This document shows positions 1 through 6,927 of a DNA stretch of 6,927 nucleotides, one piece after another; within the stretch, counting starts at the first letter, position 1; each line of letters begins with the position of its first letter. The position numbers and the translations under genes were made by a program. Location: positions 1 through 6,927 of the forward strand of contig JAISVE010000070.1 in assembly GCA_031271725.1 (NCBI GenBank), written 5' to 3'. The notes beneath the pieces are model-generated. The model was not told where the DNA came from. It did not search any database and saw only the letters and a program-made list of their open reading frames with translations. This DNA is from Bacteroidales bacterium. GTDB taxonomy: Bacteria > Bacteroidota > Bacteroidia > Bacteroidales > P3.

Positions 1-1703
1 TCTTTCTGTTTTTCCAAGAGTTTGCGCTTACGTGTAATATCACCGCCATAGCATTTTGCAGTAACGTCTTTACGCACTGCCTTAACGGTTTCGCGGGCAA
101 TAATTTTTGCGCCGATAGCCGCCTGAATAGCTATGTCGAACTGCTGACGCGGTATAAGGTCTTTTAATTTCAAACAGATTTTTCGCCCGAAATCGTAAGC
201 ATTATCAACATAAATAAGTGCCGAAAGAGCATCAACCGTTTCGCCGTTAAGCAGAATTTCAAGTTTTACAAGTTTTGAAGGACGATAACCTGCGGGCGAA
301 TAGTCGAACGAGGCATATCCCTTTGAAATACTTTTCAGACGGTCATAAAAATCAAAAACTATTTCGCTCAAAGGCATTTCAAAAGTGAGTTCGGCACGGT
401 CGGAAGTTAAGTATATTTGATTTTTAAGTATGCCGCGCTTATCTATGCAAAGTTTCATAATAGAGCCCACATATTCACTTTTTGATATTATCTGCGCTCT
501 TATATACGGCTCTTCTATTAACGAAATATAATTCGGCTCCGGCATTCCTGACGGATTGTGAATATCCTTTACAACGCCCTTTGTGTCGGTTACTTTGAAA
601 GACACGTTCGGCACGGTTGCAATAACATCCATATTAAATTCGCGCTCCAAACGTTCCTGTATTATTTCCATGTGCAATAATCCCAAAAAGCCACAACGGA
701 AGCCAAAGCCAAGTGCCATTGAACTTTCAGGCTCAAAGGTAAGCGAGGCATCATTAAGTTGCAATCTTTCTATTGAAGCACGCAACTCCTCATAGTCGTC
801 AGGACTTACAGGGTAGATACCCGCAAACACCATCGGCTTTACATTTTCAAAACCTTCTATAGCCGTATCTGTCGGGCGTTCTACATGCGTTATCGTATCA
901 CCGACTTTTACCTCACTGCTCGTTTTTATGCCTGAAATAATATAGCCCACATCGCCCGCTCTAAGCATTTGCACAGGCTGCGGCTTAAATCCGAGAACAC
1001 CGATTTCGTCTGCGTTATATTCTTTTCCCGTGTGGAAAAACTTTACATGATCACCTTTTCTAATAGTACCGTTAAGAATACGGAAGTATGAAATTATACC
1101 TCTAAACGGATTGAAAACAGAGTCGAAAATAAGTGCTTGCAACGGTGCTTCAGGATCGCCTTTCGGAGCAGGAATTTTCTCTATTATTGCTTCCAGTATT
1201 TCCTCTATGCCAAGCCCCGTGCGTCCGCTTGCAGCAATAATATCATCCCTGTCACAACCTACAAGATCAACAATCTGGTCTTTCACTTCTTCCGGCATGG
1301 CACTATCCATATCCATTTTGTTAAGCACCGGAATTATTTCAAGGTCGTGTTCAAGAGCGAGGTAAAGGTTTGAAATGGTTTGAGCCTGAATACCCTGCGT
1401 GGCATCTACTATAAGCAGCGCACCTTCACAAGCGGCAATGGAACGCGATACTTCATAAGAAAAATCCACGTGTCCCGGAGTGTCGATAAGATTAAATGTA
1501 TAATCCTTGTAACGCATTTGGATTGCATGACTCTTAATCGTAATGCCGCGTTCGCGCTCCAAGTCCATATCATCAAGCACCTGCGCTTGCAAGTCGCGTT
1601 CACTTACTGTTCCCGTATGTTCGAGCAAACGGTCTGCAAGGGTTGATTTGCCATGGTCGATATGCGCGATAATACAGAAGTTTCGTATATTTTTTGCTGT
1701 CAT
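1..1703 (-). CDS. lepA: Elongation factor 4 (LepA GTPase), 3' end cut by window edge
   Basis: This gene encodes a ribosome-associated translational GTPase. The family is known for back-translocation of ribosomes in vitro and is implicated in translation initiation and 30S assembly; it acts in the cytoplasm and at the membrane. I translated 567 codons. The G domain has the P-loop AHIDHGKST (residues 13-21), switch I GITIK (53-57), DTPGHVDF (74-81, with H78 matching the catalytic His of translational GTPases), NKMD (128-131) and ASG (158-160). Domain II follows (about 190-280), then the EF-G-like domains III and V. The LepA-specific C-terminal domain begins around residue 480 and includes [19 protein letters not shown] (520-538). 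Family members are about 595-600 aa, so roughly 30 residues lie off the left edge. ATG 1703 is the only ATG start: an in-frame TAA (1725-1727) sits eight codons upstream with no ATG between. There is no Shine-Dalgarno sequence. All GTPase motifs are intact. Confidence 0.97.
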   Translation of the reverse strand, partial: MTAKNIRNFCIIAHIDHGKSTLADRLLEHTGTVSERDLQAQVLDDMDLERERGITIKSHAIQMRYKDYTFNLIDTPGHVDFSYEVSRSIAACEGALLIVDATQGIQAQTISNLYLALEHDLEIIPVLNKMDMDSAMPEEVKDQIVDLVGCDRDDIIAASGRTGLGIEEILEAIIEKIPAPKGDPEAPLQALIFDSVFNPFRGIISYFRILNGTIRKGDHVKFFHTGKEYNADEIGVLGFKPQPVQMLRAGDVGYIISGIKTSSEVKVGDTITHVERPTDTAIEGFENVKPMVFAGIYPVSPDDYEELRASIERLQLNDASLTFEPESSMALGFGFRCGFLGLLHMEIIQERLEREFNMDVIATVPNVSFKVTDTKGVVKDIHNPSGMPEPNYISLIEEPYIRAQIISKSEYVGSIMKLCIDKRGILKNQIYLTSDRAELTFEMPLSEIVFDFYDRLKSISKGYASFDYSPAGYRPSKLVKLEILLNGETVDALSALIYVDNAYDFGRKICLKLKDLIPRQQFDIAIQAAIGAKIIARETVKAVRKDVTAKCYGGDITRKRKLLEKQK

Positions 1704-1713
1704 AAAAAGTTTG

Positions 1714-1745
1714 CAAAGGTACGATTAAGCCGAGAGAAATGCAAA
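1714..1745 (-). promoter_or_regulatory. Bacteroidota-type promoter of lepA
   Basis: Read on the minus strand, TTTG (1742-1745) is followed by a 20-bp spacer and TACCTTTG (1714-1721). This matches the Bacteroidota primary-sigma consensus (TTTG at -33, TAnnTTTG at -7) at every defined base. The -33 box starts just 2 bp beyond the stop codon of the upstream receptor gene. Only 10 bases separate the -7 box from the lepA ATG, so with usual spacing the transcript would start about 4-6 bases before the start codon. lepA can therefore be transcribed independently of the receptor gene, with an almost absent leader. Confidence 0.8.
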
Positions 1746-1747
1746 CT

Positions 1748-4297
1748 CTACATACCGCCGCCTTCGCTGCTGCCTGCACCTTCGGCAGTCCCTTCGATAT
1801 TAAATGAGCGTTTGCGCTGCCTTTCACGGAATGCCTCATTTATATTGTATTGAAGAGTTATATACAGGGCACGTGAAGACGCAGATTTACGAATTGAGTA
1901 TTGTTCAAAGTTGCTGCCTGTAATAAAACGGTTAAATTGTCTTGTGTTGAAAATATCCGAAAGGCGCAACCCAACAGTAAGTTTTTTATTTAAGAAACTC
2001 TTGCGTATTGCAATATCAGAAACAAAACGCGCGTCAAACTTTGTTTGCCCCCAGTATTCAGGTCCCCTGTAAGAAGCGGAAAGTTGTACTGTAAATTGCA
2101 AAGGCAAGGTAAGAGTATTATTCCAACGTACATTATAGCTGTAACCTTCACTGTTAAGATAAGCATCACCGCCGCCATTAACAAGGTTTCTGTAAAATCC
2201 TCCACTCAAACTTAATCGCCAAATCTTCCATAAAGTAACATCATACGCAAGATCAAAACCAAAATTCACAGAAGATTTATAGTTCATGGAAGTGTTGTTC
2301 TGAACGCCCTCTTCATCTTCAAAAATATACCTGCGTATAACATCATTTGTATGACGATAATATAAGGTAGCAAAAATAGAACCCGCTTTAGGCAAAAACA
2401 ACGAATAATTAAATTCCAACGAATGCACATCTTCCGGTTTTAACGCGGGATTGCCGTAATTTATACTGATAGGATAATTGCTGTAATCAATAAATGGATT
2501 CAAATCCCATGGACGCGGACGGTTTACCCTGCGCGAATAACTTAACTGCAATTCCTGCATCTTTGAAATCTTGTAAGACAAATGCAATGCAGGATATAAG
2601 CGGTGATAAAAATAATTAAATGAAGTATCATGGCTTTCCGATGAAGTATTGGCATTCATTGCGGCTATTTCGTAACGCAGACCTGCCTGCATTGAGAATT
2701 TACCAAATGTTGCCATATAGTTAAAATAGATACCGTGATTCTGTTCAAGATATACAAAATCGAGCAAAGAGTCCTGCAATCCGCTTAAATCCTGTGTAAT
2801 GTTTTGCACTTGATACGAAGCATTAGTGCGCACCTTTGACTGCTCGCCAACTTCTATTTTCATATCCTCGTTAATAGGATAAACATAATTGATTTGTCCG
2901 TCAAAGTCAATGCCGTTGCCCTTAACCTTGCTTGTTTGCAAATATACCGTAGAATCACGCACAGGCACCGCAGGCGTTACTCTTGCACGCTCGCTTACAG
3001 TATTGCTGTTCGGAAATGAATAATTGAAAGAAGCATCAAAAGTAAGCTCCTCATCTTTCTTATTGCCTGCCCACTTGTAAGCCAAAGTTGCATTCGCATT
3101 AGTCCATAATCTTTTGCTGATAGAATTTGTGTAGGAAGCACCACGCCATTCTGCCGTATCGGCAATATCCATAACAGGATATTTAGGATTATAGTAAAAA
3201 TCTTCTTCCCCCATAAAACTGTATGTATTGGTTGCAGAAGGATTGGAATTACCTCTTTGCATATTCCACAAACCGCCATTAACAGAAAAAAGAAGCGAGT
3301 GCTTTTTATTTATTTTCCAGTCAAAACCCAAACGTGCATTTCCGCCAAAACCTTGATTTTCGCTATTCTCTTCACTGTGCTCCCACTCCATTCTGCCAAG
3401 CGTGTCAAGATGTGAATAGTTATCGCTTCGTCCTGATGAATTACGTTTGCGAAAATTTCCGTTAACTGCAAAAATCAGAGAAAATTTTTCATTTATGCCG
3501 AAATTAAGATTGGCACCAAGATTGGAGCCTGCAAATGGATTTTTGTTAAAGGCAAAACCTGTGGACGCATTAACGGTACCGCTAACTCCAACTTTTTTAT
3601 TGCTCTGTTTTAATTTTATGTTGATAATTCCGGACATGCCTTCAGGATTATATTTTGCAGAAGGATTGGATATAAGTTCAATATTCTCTATGCTTGCAGC
3701 AGGAATCTGGTCTAATCCCATTCCTGAAAGAACCGCAGGTTTCCCGTCTATAAGCAAAGTTACGCTGCTGCTGCCTTTCATAGATACATTGCCATCTTCA
3801 TCAACAGAAACTCCGGGCACATTGCTGAATACATCTACGGCAGTGCCGCCTTCACTCACTAATTGCGAACTAACATTTACTATTTTTTTATCTAACTTGT
3901 ATTCTATCATTTGCTTCTCGCCCTCTATTTCTACGGTTTGCAACATTTGGGCATCCTGCTTTAATAATATTCTTCCGCCGCGTTTATTGGAATTTTCCGC
4001 CGTAAGGATAAAGGGCTCCGAAATATAAGTTTCGTAACCCATAAAACTGAACTGCGCTTTAACGGGAATGCCGAAAGGAATCTTGTCTATGGATATTCTG
4101 CCGTCAGCACCTGTTACGCCACCTTGCAGCAATTGATTGCTTGTGGAATTAAGTATTGATACGCTGACAAACTCTAAATTATTTCCGCTGTTAGCGTCAA
4201 TAACCGTTGCGGTATAGCGTTGTGCATTAAGGTTGGTTGAAATGGTGAAAAGTATTGAGCAAAAAACGAATTTCAGTATTTTTGAGTATATGTTCAT
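1748..4297 (-). CDS. TonB-dependent-receptor-type outer membrane beta-barrel protein
   Basis: This 849-aa protein fits the Bacteroidota outer-membrane beta-barrel family related to TonB-dependent receptors. A signal peptide covers residues 1-25 (hydrophobic core KFVFCSILFTIS, likely cleavage between A25 and Q26). A carboxypeptidase-regulatory-like beta-sandwich follows (about 29-115; VTGADGRISIDKIPFG at 61-76). The plug domain is at about 120-230 and contains the family signature LLIDGKPAVL (181-190), IENIELISNPSAKYNPEG (203-220) and GIINIKLK (223-230). The rest to about 819 is alternating aromatic/polar beta-strands of a 22-strand-type barrel. A basic then glycine-rich tail (820-849) ends the protein. 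The family imports or binds ligands at the outer membrane, but the substrate cannot be read here. No SusD-like lipoprotein gene, polysaccharide-degrading enzyme or regulator is adjacent, so I do not call it SusC. It has its own promoter and precedes lepA by 44 bp. The reading frame is intact. Confidence 0.9.
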   Translation of the reverse strand: MNIYSKILKFVFCSILFTISTNLNAQRYTATVIDANSGNNLEFVSVSILNSTSNQLLQGGVTGADGRISIDKIPFGIPVKAQFSFMGYETYISEPFILTAENSNKRGGRILLKQDAQMLQTVEIEGEKQMIEYKLDKKIVNVSSQLVSEGGTAVDVFSNVPGVSVDEDGNVSMKGSSSVTLLIDGKPAVLSGMGLDQIPAASIENIELISNPSAKYNPEGMSGIINIKLKQSNKKVGVSGTVNASTGFAFNKNPFAGSNLGANLNFGINEKFSLIFAVNGNFRKRNSSGRSDNYSHLDTLGRMEWEHSEENSENQGFGGNARLGFDWKINKKHSLLFSVNGGLWNMQRGNSNPSATNTYSFMGEEDFYYNPKYPVMDIADTAEWRGASYTNSISKRLWTNANATLAYKWAGNKKDEELTFDASFNYSFPNSNTVSERARVTPAVPVRDSTVYLQTSKVKGNGIDFDGQINYVYPINEDMKIEVGEQSKVRTNASYQVQNITQDLSGLQDSLLDFVYLEQNHGIYFNYMATFGKFSMQAGLRYEIAAMNANTSSESHDTSFNYFYHRLYPALHLSYKISKMQELQLSYSRRVNRPRPWDLNPFIDYSNYPISINYGNPALKPEDVHSLEFNYSLFLPKAGSIFATLYYRHTNDVIRRYIFEDEEGVQNNTSMNYKSSVNFGFDLAYDVTLWKIWRLSLSGGFYRNLVNGGGDAYLNSEGYSYNVRWNNTLTLPLQFTVQLSASYRGPEYWGQTKFDARFVSDIAIRKSFLNKKLTVGLRLSDIFNTRQFNRFITGSNFEQYSIRKSASSRALYITLQYNINEAFRERQRKRSFNIEGTAEGAGSSEGGGM

Positions 4298-4365
4298 AGT
4301 ATTCTTTGTGTTTGTCAGTCGGGATGTTGCAAAAAGCGTGCCGTTGTAGTTTTGTTAAAAGTCTG

Positions 4366-4398
4366 CAAAGGTACTGAAAATTACATAGATTTAACAAA
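4366..4398 (-). promoter_or_regulatory. Bacteroidota-type promoter of the outer-membrane receptor gene
   Basis: On the minus strand, TTTG (4395-4398) is followed by a 21-bp spacer and TACCTTTG (4366-4373), a full match to the Bacteroidota TTTG / TAnnTTTG consensus. The expected transcription start is near 4361, giving a 5' leader of about 63 bases before the ATG at 4297. The leader holds no Shine-Dalgarno sequence and no obvious hairpin, and it is A-rich just before the start codon. The -7 box and its flanks share the 11-mer TGCAAAGGTAC (plus-strand reading) with the lepA promoter. Confidence 0.78.
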
Positions 4399-4404
4399 TA
4401 GTAA

Positions 4405-4435
4405 CTTAATAAATAGAAAAATATACGTAACTTTA
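4405..4435 (+). promoter_or_regulatory. Probable promoter of rel, weak -33 element
   Basis: TAACTTTA (4428-4435) matches the Bacteroidota -7 box TAnnTTTG except for the last base. The -33 region is poor: CTTA at 4405-4408 with a 19-bp spacer is the nearest candidate. If this is the promoter, transcription would start about 2 bases before the ATG at 4442, making a practically leaderless mRNA. An alternative is TAGATTTA (4386-4393) with TCTG (4362-4365) 20 bp upstream, which would leave a leader of about 44 bases but would overlap the receptor promoter. I cannot separate these by eye. Confidence 0.42.
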
Positions 4436-4441
4436 CAAGTT

Positions 4442-6697
4442 ATGGCAGAGAAGGAAACAAAAGAGCAATTAGAACAACAAGAGATACAACGCCGATATGA
4501 AACAATCCTCAGTGCTTTTCGTGTGGAGCCTAAACCGGAAGATAAAAAAAGGATTGAAAAAGCATTTAATTTGGCTGTAAAAGCGCATGCTAATATGCGG
4601 CGCAAAAGCGGCGAGCCGTATATCTATCATCCGCTCGAAGTGGCACGCATTGTTGTTGCCGATATAGGACTCGGTCCCACTTCCGTGATATGCGCCCTTA
4701 TCCATGACGTTGTTGAAGATACGGACTACACTCTCCAAGATATTGAGGATATGTTCGGGCAAATGGTTGCGCGCATTGTTGACGGGCTTACAAAGATTGA
4801 TGACGGAGCATTTGAAGCGACTGAAGATACTTCAATGCAAGTGGAAAATTTCCGTAAGATTCTACTCACTTTATCTGACGATGTGCGTGTGATACTTATT
4901 AAACTTGCTGACCGCCTGCACAACATGCGCACGCTTGATTCCATGAAGGGCGAAAAACAGTTGAAAATTGCCTCCGAAACACGAAATATTTACACACCGC
5001 TTGCATACCGCCTCGGGCTATATATGATAAAAACAGAACTTGAAGATTTATCATTAAAATATCTTGAGCCGGAAACATACAAAGAGATTGATAATAAACT
5101 TAGAGAAACAAGTGCGGAACGTAACAAATTTATAAATGATTTTATCGAACCTATAAGGGAAGGACTTGAAAATAAATTTTTGAAATTTTCAATATCGGGG
5201 CGTGTAAAATCGGTATCTTCCATTCTCAAAAAAATGAGAAAAAAAGGTATCGCATTTGAAGAAGTATATGATCTTTTTGCCATAAGAATTATTGTCGATT
5301 CACCGATAGATAAAGAAAAATCAGATTGCTATTTGTGCTATTCGATAGTTAATGATTTATACACACCCTATCCCGATAATAAACGGCGAAGGGACTGGAT
5401 TGCAACTCCCAAAAACAACGGCTATGAAGCCTTGCATACAACGGTAATGAGTAAGGAGGGCAAATGGGTTGAAGTGCAAATCCGTTCTAAAAGAATGGAT
5501 GAAATTGCAGAACGTGGTATTGCCGCACATTGGGAATACAAGAACGGTGGCATCATTCAAAAAAATTCCGTCTTAGACAGATGGTTGGAAAGCGTGCGCG
5601 AAATGCTTTCGCGTGCAGATACAAGCAATGCTTTTGATTTCTTATCTGATTTCCGCAGCAATTTTTTTGATGAAGGCATTTACGTTTATACTCCGAAAGG
5701 CGATTTGAAAACCTTGCCCAAAAATGCAACGGTGCTTGACTTTGCATTTAATATACATACTGATATAGGACTTTCCGCTATAGGTGCAAAAGTTAATCAC
5801 GCACTTGTTCCGATAAATCATAAATTGAAAAACGGCGACCAGGTTGAGATTATTTATTCTAAAAATCAAAAGCCGACCGAAAAATGGCTTGAATATGTAG
5901 CATCATCCTGGGCAAAGTCACGTATAAGAGATTTTCTTAAAGATGAATATTCCAAATATTATGATGACGGCGAAATGAAATTACGTAATATTTTTGAAAA
6001 TTTATCTTTTCCATTCAACTCAAAAAATCTTGCAATAATCCAAACAGCACTTAATATTTCAAGCAAGATAAATCTTTTTTATGAAGTTGCCCAGGGTAAA
6101 ATTTCCGAAAAAGACATAAAGGATATTATTGTGCAGAAAGATGAAAAAAAAGGTAATTGGTTTTCCTCACTTTTCCGTTCTTCCGCAAACAAAGACGTAT
6201 CACTCAAAGATGCTGTGCAAACGCAGGTTGAACAACGTCCCGAAACTCTTGTTTTAGGTAATGAAATGAAAAAAATCACTTACAAAATTTCCACCTGCTG
6301 CAATGCAATTCCCGGTGATGACGTTATCGGAATTTATCATCCTGATAAGGAAATTGAAGTACATCGCACAAATTGTCCGCGTGCAATAAACCTTATGTTG
6401 CAGTTCGGCGACAGGATAATAAAGGCAAAGTGGAAAAAAGATGAAAAGATAACCTTCCTTACAGGCTTGCATATTTCAGGCATTGACAGGAAGGGAATGA
6501 TTAAGGATATTATGGATGTTATCTCCGAAGATAAAGATATGAACATCCGTACTTTTAATATTACTGCTGCCGAGGGAGAATTTGACGGAACTATAATGCT
6601 TTATATCTACGACACCGAACATCTCTCCCGCCTTATCGGATGGCTTAAACGGATTGATGGTGTGAGTGGTGTTGTCAGGGTTGAAAACAGGAGTTAA
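4442..6697 (+). CDS. rel: Bifunctional (p)ppGpp synthetase/hydrolase, RelA/SpoT (Rel) family
   Basis: This 751-aa, full-length long Rel makes and degrades the stringent-response alarmone (p)ppGpp, using ATP plus GDP/GTP, in the cytoplasm and on stalled ribosomes. The HD hydrolase domain has all expected metal and catalytic residues: H63 in YHPLEVA, HDVVEDT (H88, D89, E92, D93) and D157 in ADRLHNM. The synthetase domain (about 255-365) has VYDLFAIRI with D277, RRRDWIATPKNNGYEALHTT (315-334) and WVEVQIRS with E344. It is followed by a TGS domain (about 412-475), a helical region, the conserved-cysteine/zinc-finger region (C619, C620, H641, C645) and a C-terminal ACT domain (about 672-749). Both active sites look intact, so bifunctionality is expected. 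I chose ATG 4442: an in-frame TTG at 4352 would add 30 unrelated residues read through the promoter region. Tandem stops (TAA TAA) end the gene, and ackA follows 21 bp later. Confidence 0.96.
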   Translation: MAEKETKEQLEQQEIQRRYETILSAFRVEPKPEDKKRIEKAFNLAVKAHANMRRKSGEPYIYHPLEVARIVVADIGLGPTSVICALIHDVVEDTDYTLQDIEDMFGQMVARIVDGLTKIDDGAFEATEDTSMQVENFRKILLTLSDDVRVILIKLADRLHNMRTLDSMKGEKQLKIASETRNIYTPLAYRLGLYMIKTELEDLSLKYLEPETYKEIDNKLRETSAERNKFINDFIEPIREGLENKFLKFSISGRVKSVSSILKKMRKKGIAFEEVYDLFAIRIIVDSPIDKEKSDCYLCYSIVNDLYTPYPDNKRRRDWIATPKNNGYEALHTTVMSKEGKWVEVQIRSKRMDEIAERGIAAHWEYKNGGIIQKNSVLDRWLESVREMLSRADTSNAFDFLSDFRSNFFDEGIYVYTPKGDLKTLPKNATVLDFAFNIHTDIGLSAIGAKVNHALVPINHKLKNGDQVEIIYSKNQKPTEKWLEYVASSWAKSRIRDFLKDEYSKYYDDGEMKLRNIFENLSFPFNSKNLAIIQTALNISSKINLFYEVAQGKISEKDIKDIIVQKDEKKGNWFSSLFRSSANKDVSLKDAVQTQVEQRPETLVLGNEMKKITYKISTCCNAIPGDDVIGIYHPDKEIEVHRTNCPRAINLMLQFGDRIIKAKWKKDEKITFLTGLHISGIDRKGMIKDIMDVISEDKDMNIRTFNITAAEGEFDGTIMLYIYDTEHLSRLIGWLKRIDGVSGVVRVENRS

Positions 6698-6718
6698 TAA
6701 ATAGAATCTGATAGTATA

Positions 6719-6927
6719 ATGAAAATTTTAGTATTGAATTGCGGAAGTTCATCTATAAAATATCAACTTATAGAAATGAGAGATGGTGCTTCATATTCCT
6801 TGATAGCAAAGGGACTTGTTGAACGCATCGGCTTGAGTACTGCCGACCTCACTCATAGTGTAGAAGGCAAAGATAAGGTGCATGCGGCAAAACAAATTTC
6901 CAATCATGAAGAAGGCGTGCAGTGGGT
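6719..6927 (+). CDS. ackA: Acetate kinase, N-terminal part, cut by window edge
   Basis: Acetate kinase interconverts acetyl phosphate plus ADP with acetate plus ATP in the cytoplasm. It is the last step of the Pta-AckA pathway that generates ATP during overflow or fermentative metabolism. The 69 visible codons start MKILVLNCGSSSIKYQLIEM, the family's N-terminal signature: N7 and the GSSSIK loop belong to the ASKHA-fold phosphate-binding region. The visible length is about one sixth of the usual roughly 400 aa; the rest lies off the right edge. The ATG is 21 bp after the rel stop (18 bp after its second tandem stop), with no promoter or terminator recognisable in the gap, so co-transcription with rel is the simplest reading. 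In many bacteria pta lies next to ackA; it is not in this window and could be downstream. Confidence 0.95.
   Translation, partial: MKILVLNCGSSSIKYQLIEMRDGASYSLIAKGLVERIGLSTADLTHSVEGKDKVHAAKQISNHEEGVQW

Noticed and set aside
583..1646. Several 60-90 codon plus-strand frames opposite lepA
   Set aside because: They overlap each other and the clearly conserved lepA frame, and their translations are low-complexity Ser/Ile-rich shadows with no family resemblance.
1704..1747. Rho-independent terminator between the receptor gene and lepA
   Set aside because: No GC-rich inverted repeat followed by a T-run is present; the gap is occupied by promoter elements.
3447..4028. A 193-codon open frame on the plus strand opposite the receptor gene
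   Set aside because: It lies wholly antisense to a strongly supported coding region, its translation has no recognisable domain, and it has no promoter or start context. It is a shadow of the plug-domain coding sequence.
1748..4297. Calling the receptor SusC and the region a polysaccharide utilisation locus
   Set aside because: No SusD-like gene or carbohydrate-active enzyme flanks it, and the plug sequence fits the general outer-membrane beta-barrel family better than SusC.
4298..4360. Riboswitch or structured leader upstream of the receptor gene
   Set aside because: The predicted leader of about 63 bases shows no convincing stem-loops or known aptamer motifs.
4381..6546. Short minus-strand frames opposite rel
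   Set aside because: All are antisense to intact Rel domains, with no supporting promoter or recognisable protein.
6698..6718. A promoter or terminator between rel and ackA
   Set aside because: The 21 bases are AT-rich but contain no TAnnTTTG box and no hairpin.

Overview
The window looks like a chromosomal housekeeping segment from a member of the Bacteroidota. The sequence evidence is (i) two very good matches to the Bacteroidota primary-sigma promoter (TTTG, a 20-21 bp spacer, then TAnnTTTG), (ii) no Shine-Dalgarno sequences upstream of the starts, and (iii) a Bacteroidota-style outer-membrane beta-barrel receptor with an N-terminal carboxypeptidase-regulatory-like domain. The DNA is moderately AT-rich throughout, and base composition shows no obvious sign of a recent insertion. 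I do not assign it below phylum.

Layout: positions 1-1703 (minus strand) hold nearly all of lepA (elongation factor 4), cut off at its 3' end by the window edge. Positions 1748-4297 (minus strand) hold a complete 849-aa TonB-dependent-receptor-type outer-membrane protein, upstream of lepA in the same direction. A 144-bp divergent intergenic region follows. Then comes a complete bifunctional (p)ppGpp synthetase/hydrolase of the RelA/SpoT (Rel) family on the plus strand (ATG at 4442, stop at 6697). Twenty-one bases later the first 69 codons of acetate kinase (ackA) run off the right edge. No stretch over 300 bases lacks a gene; the longest non-coding stretch is the 144-bp divergent region. I see no RNA genes, mobile elements, CRISPR arrays or convincing terminators.

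The window joins translation (EF4), stringent-response signalling (Rel) and acetyl-phosphate/acetate metabolism (AckA) with an outer-membrane receptor of unknown ligand. lepA has its own promoter in the 44 bp after the receptor gene, placed so that its transcript should be almost leaderless. The receptor and rel appear to be driven from back-to-back promoters in the divergent region. rel and ackA are close enough to be co-transcribed.

I found no evidence of a new biological system. The points worth a second look are modest: the compact promoter architecture, the position of rel's start, the receptor's C-terminal tail, and the rel-ackA linkage.
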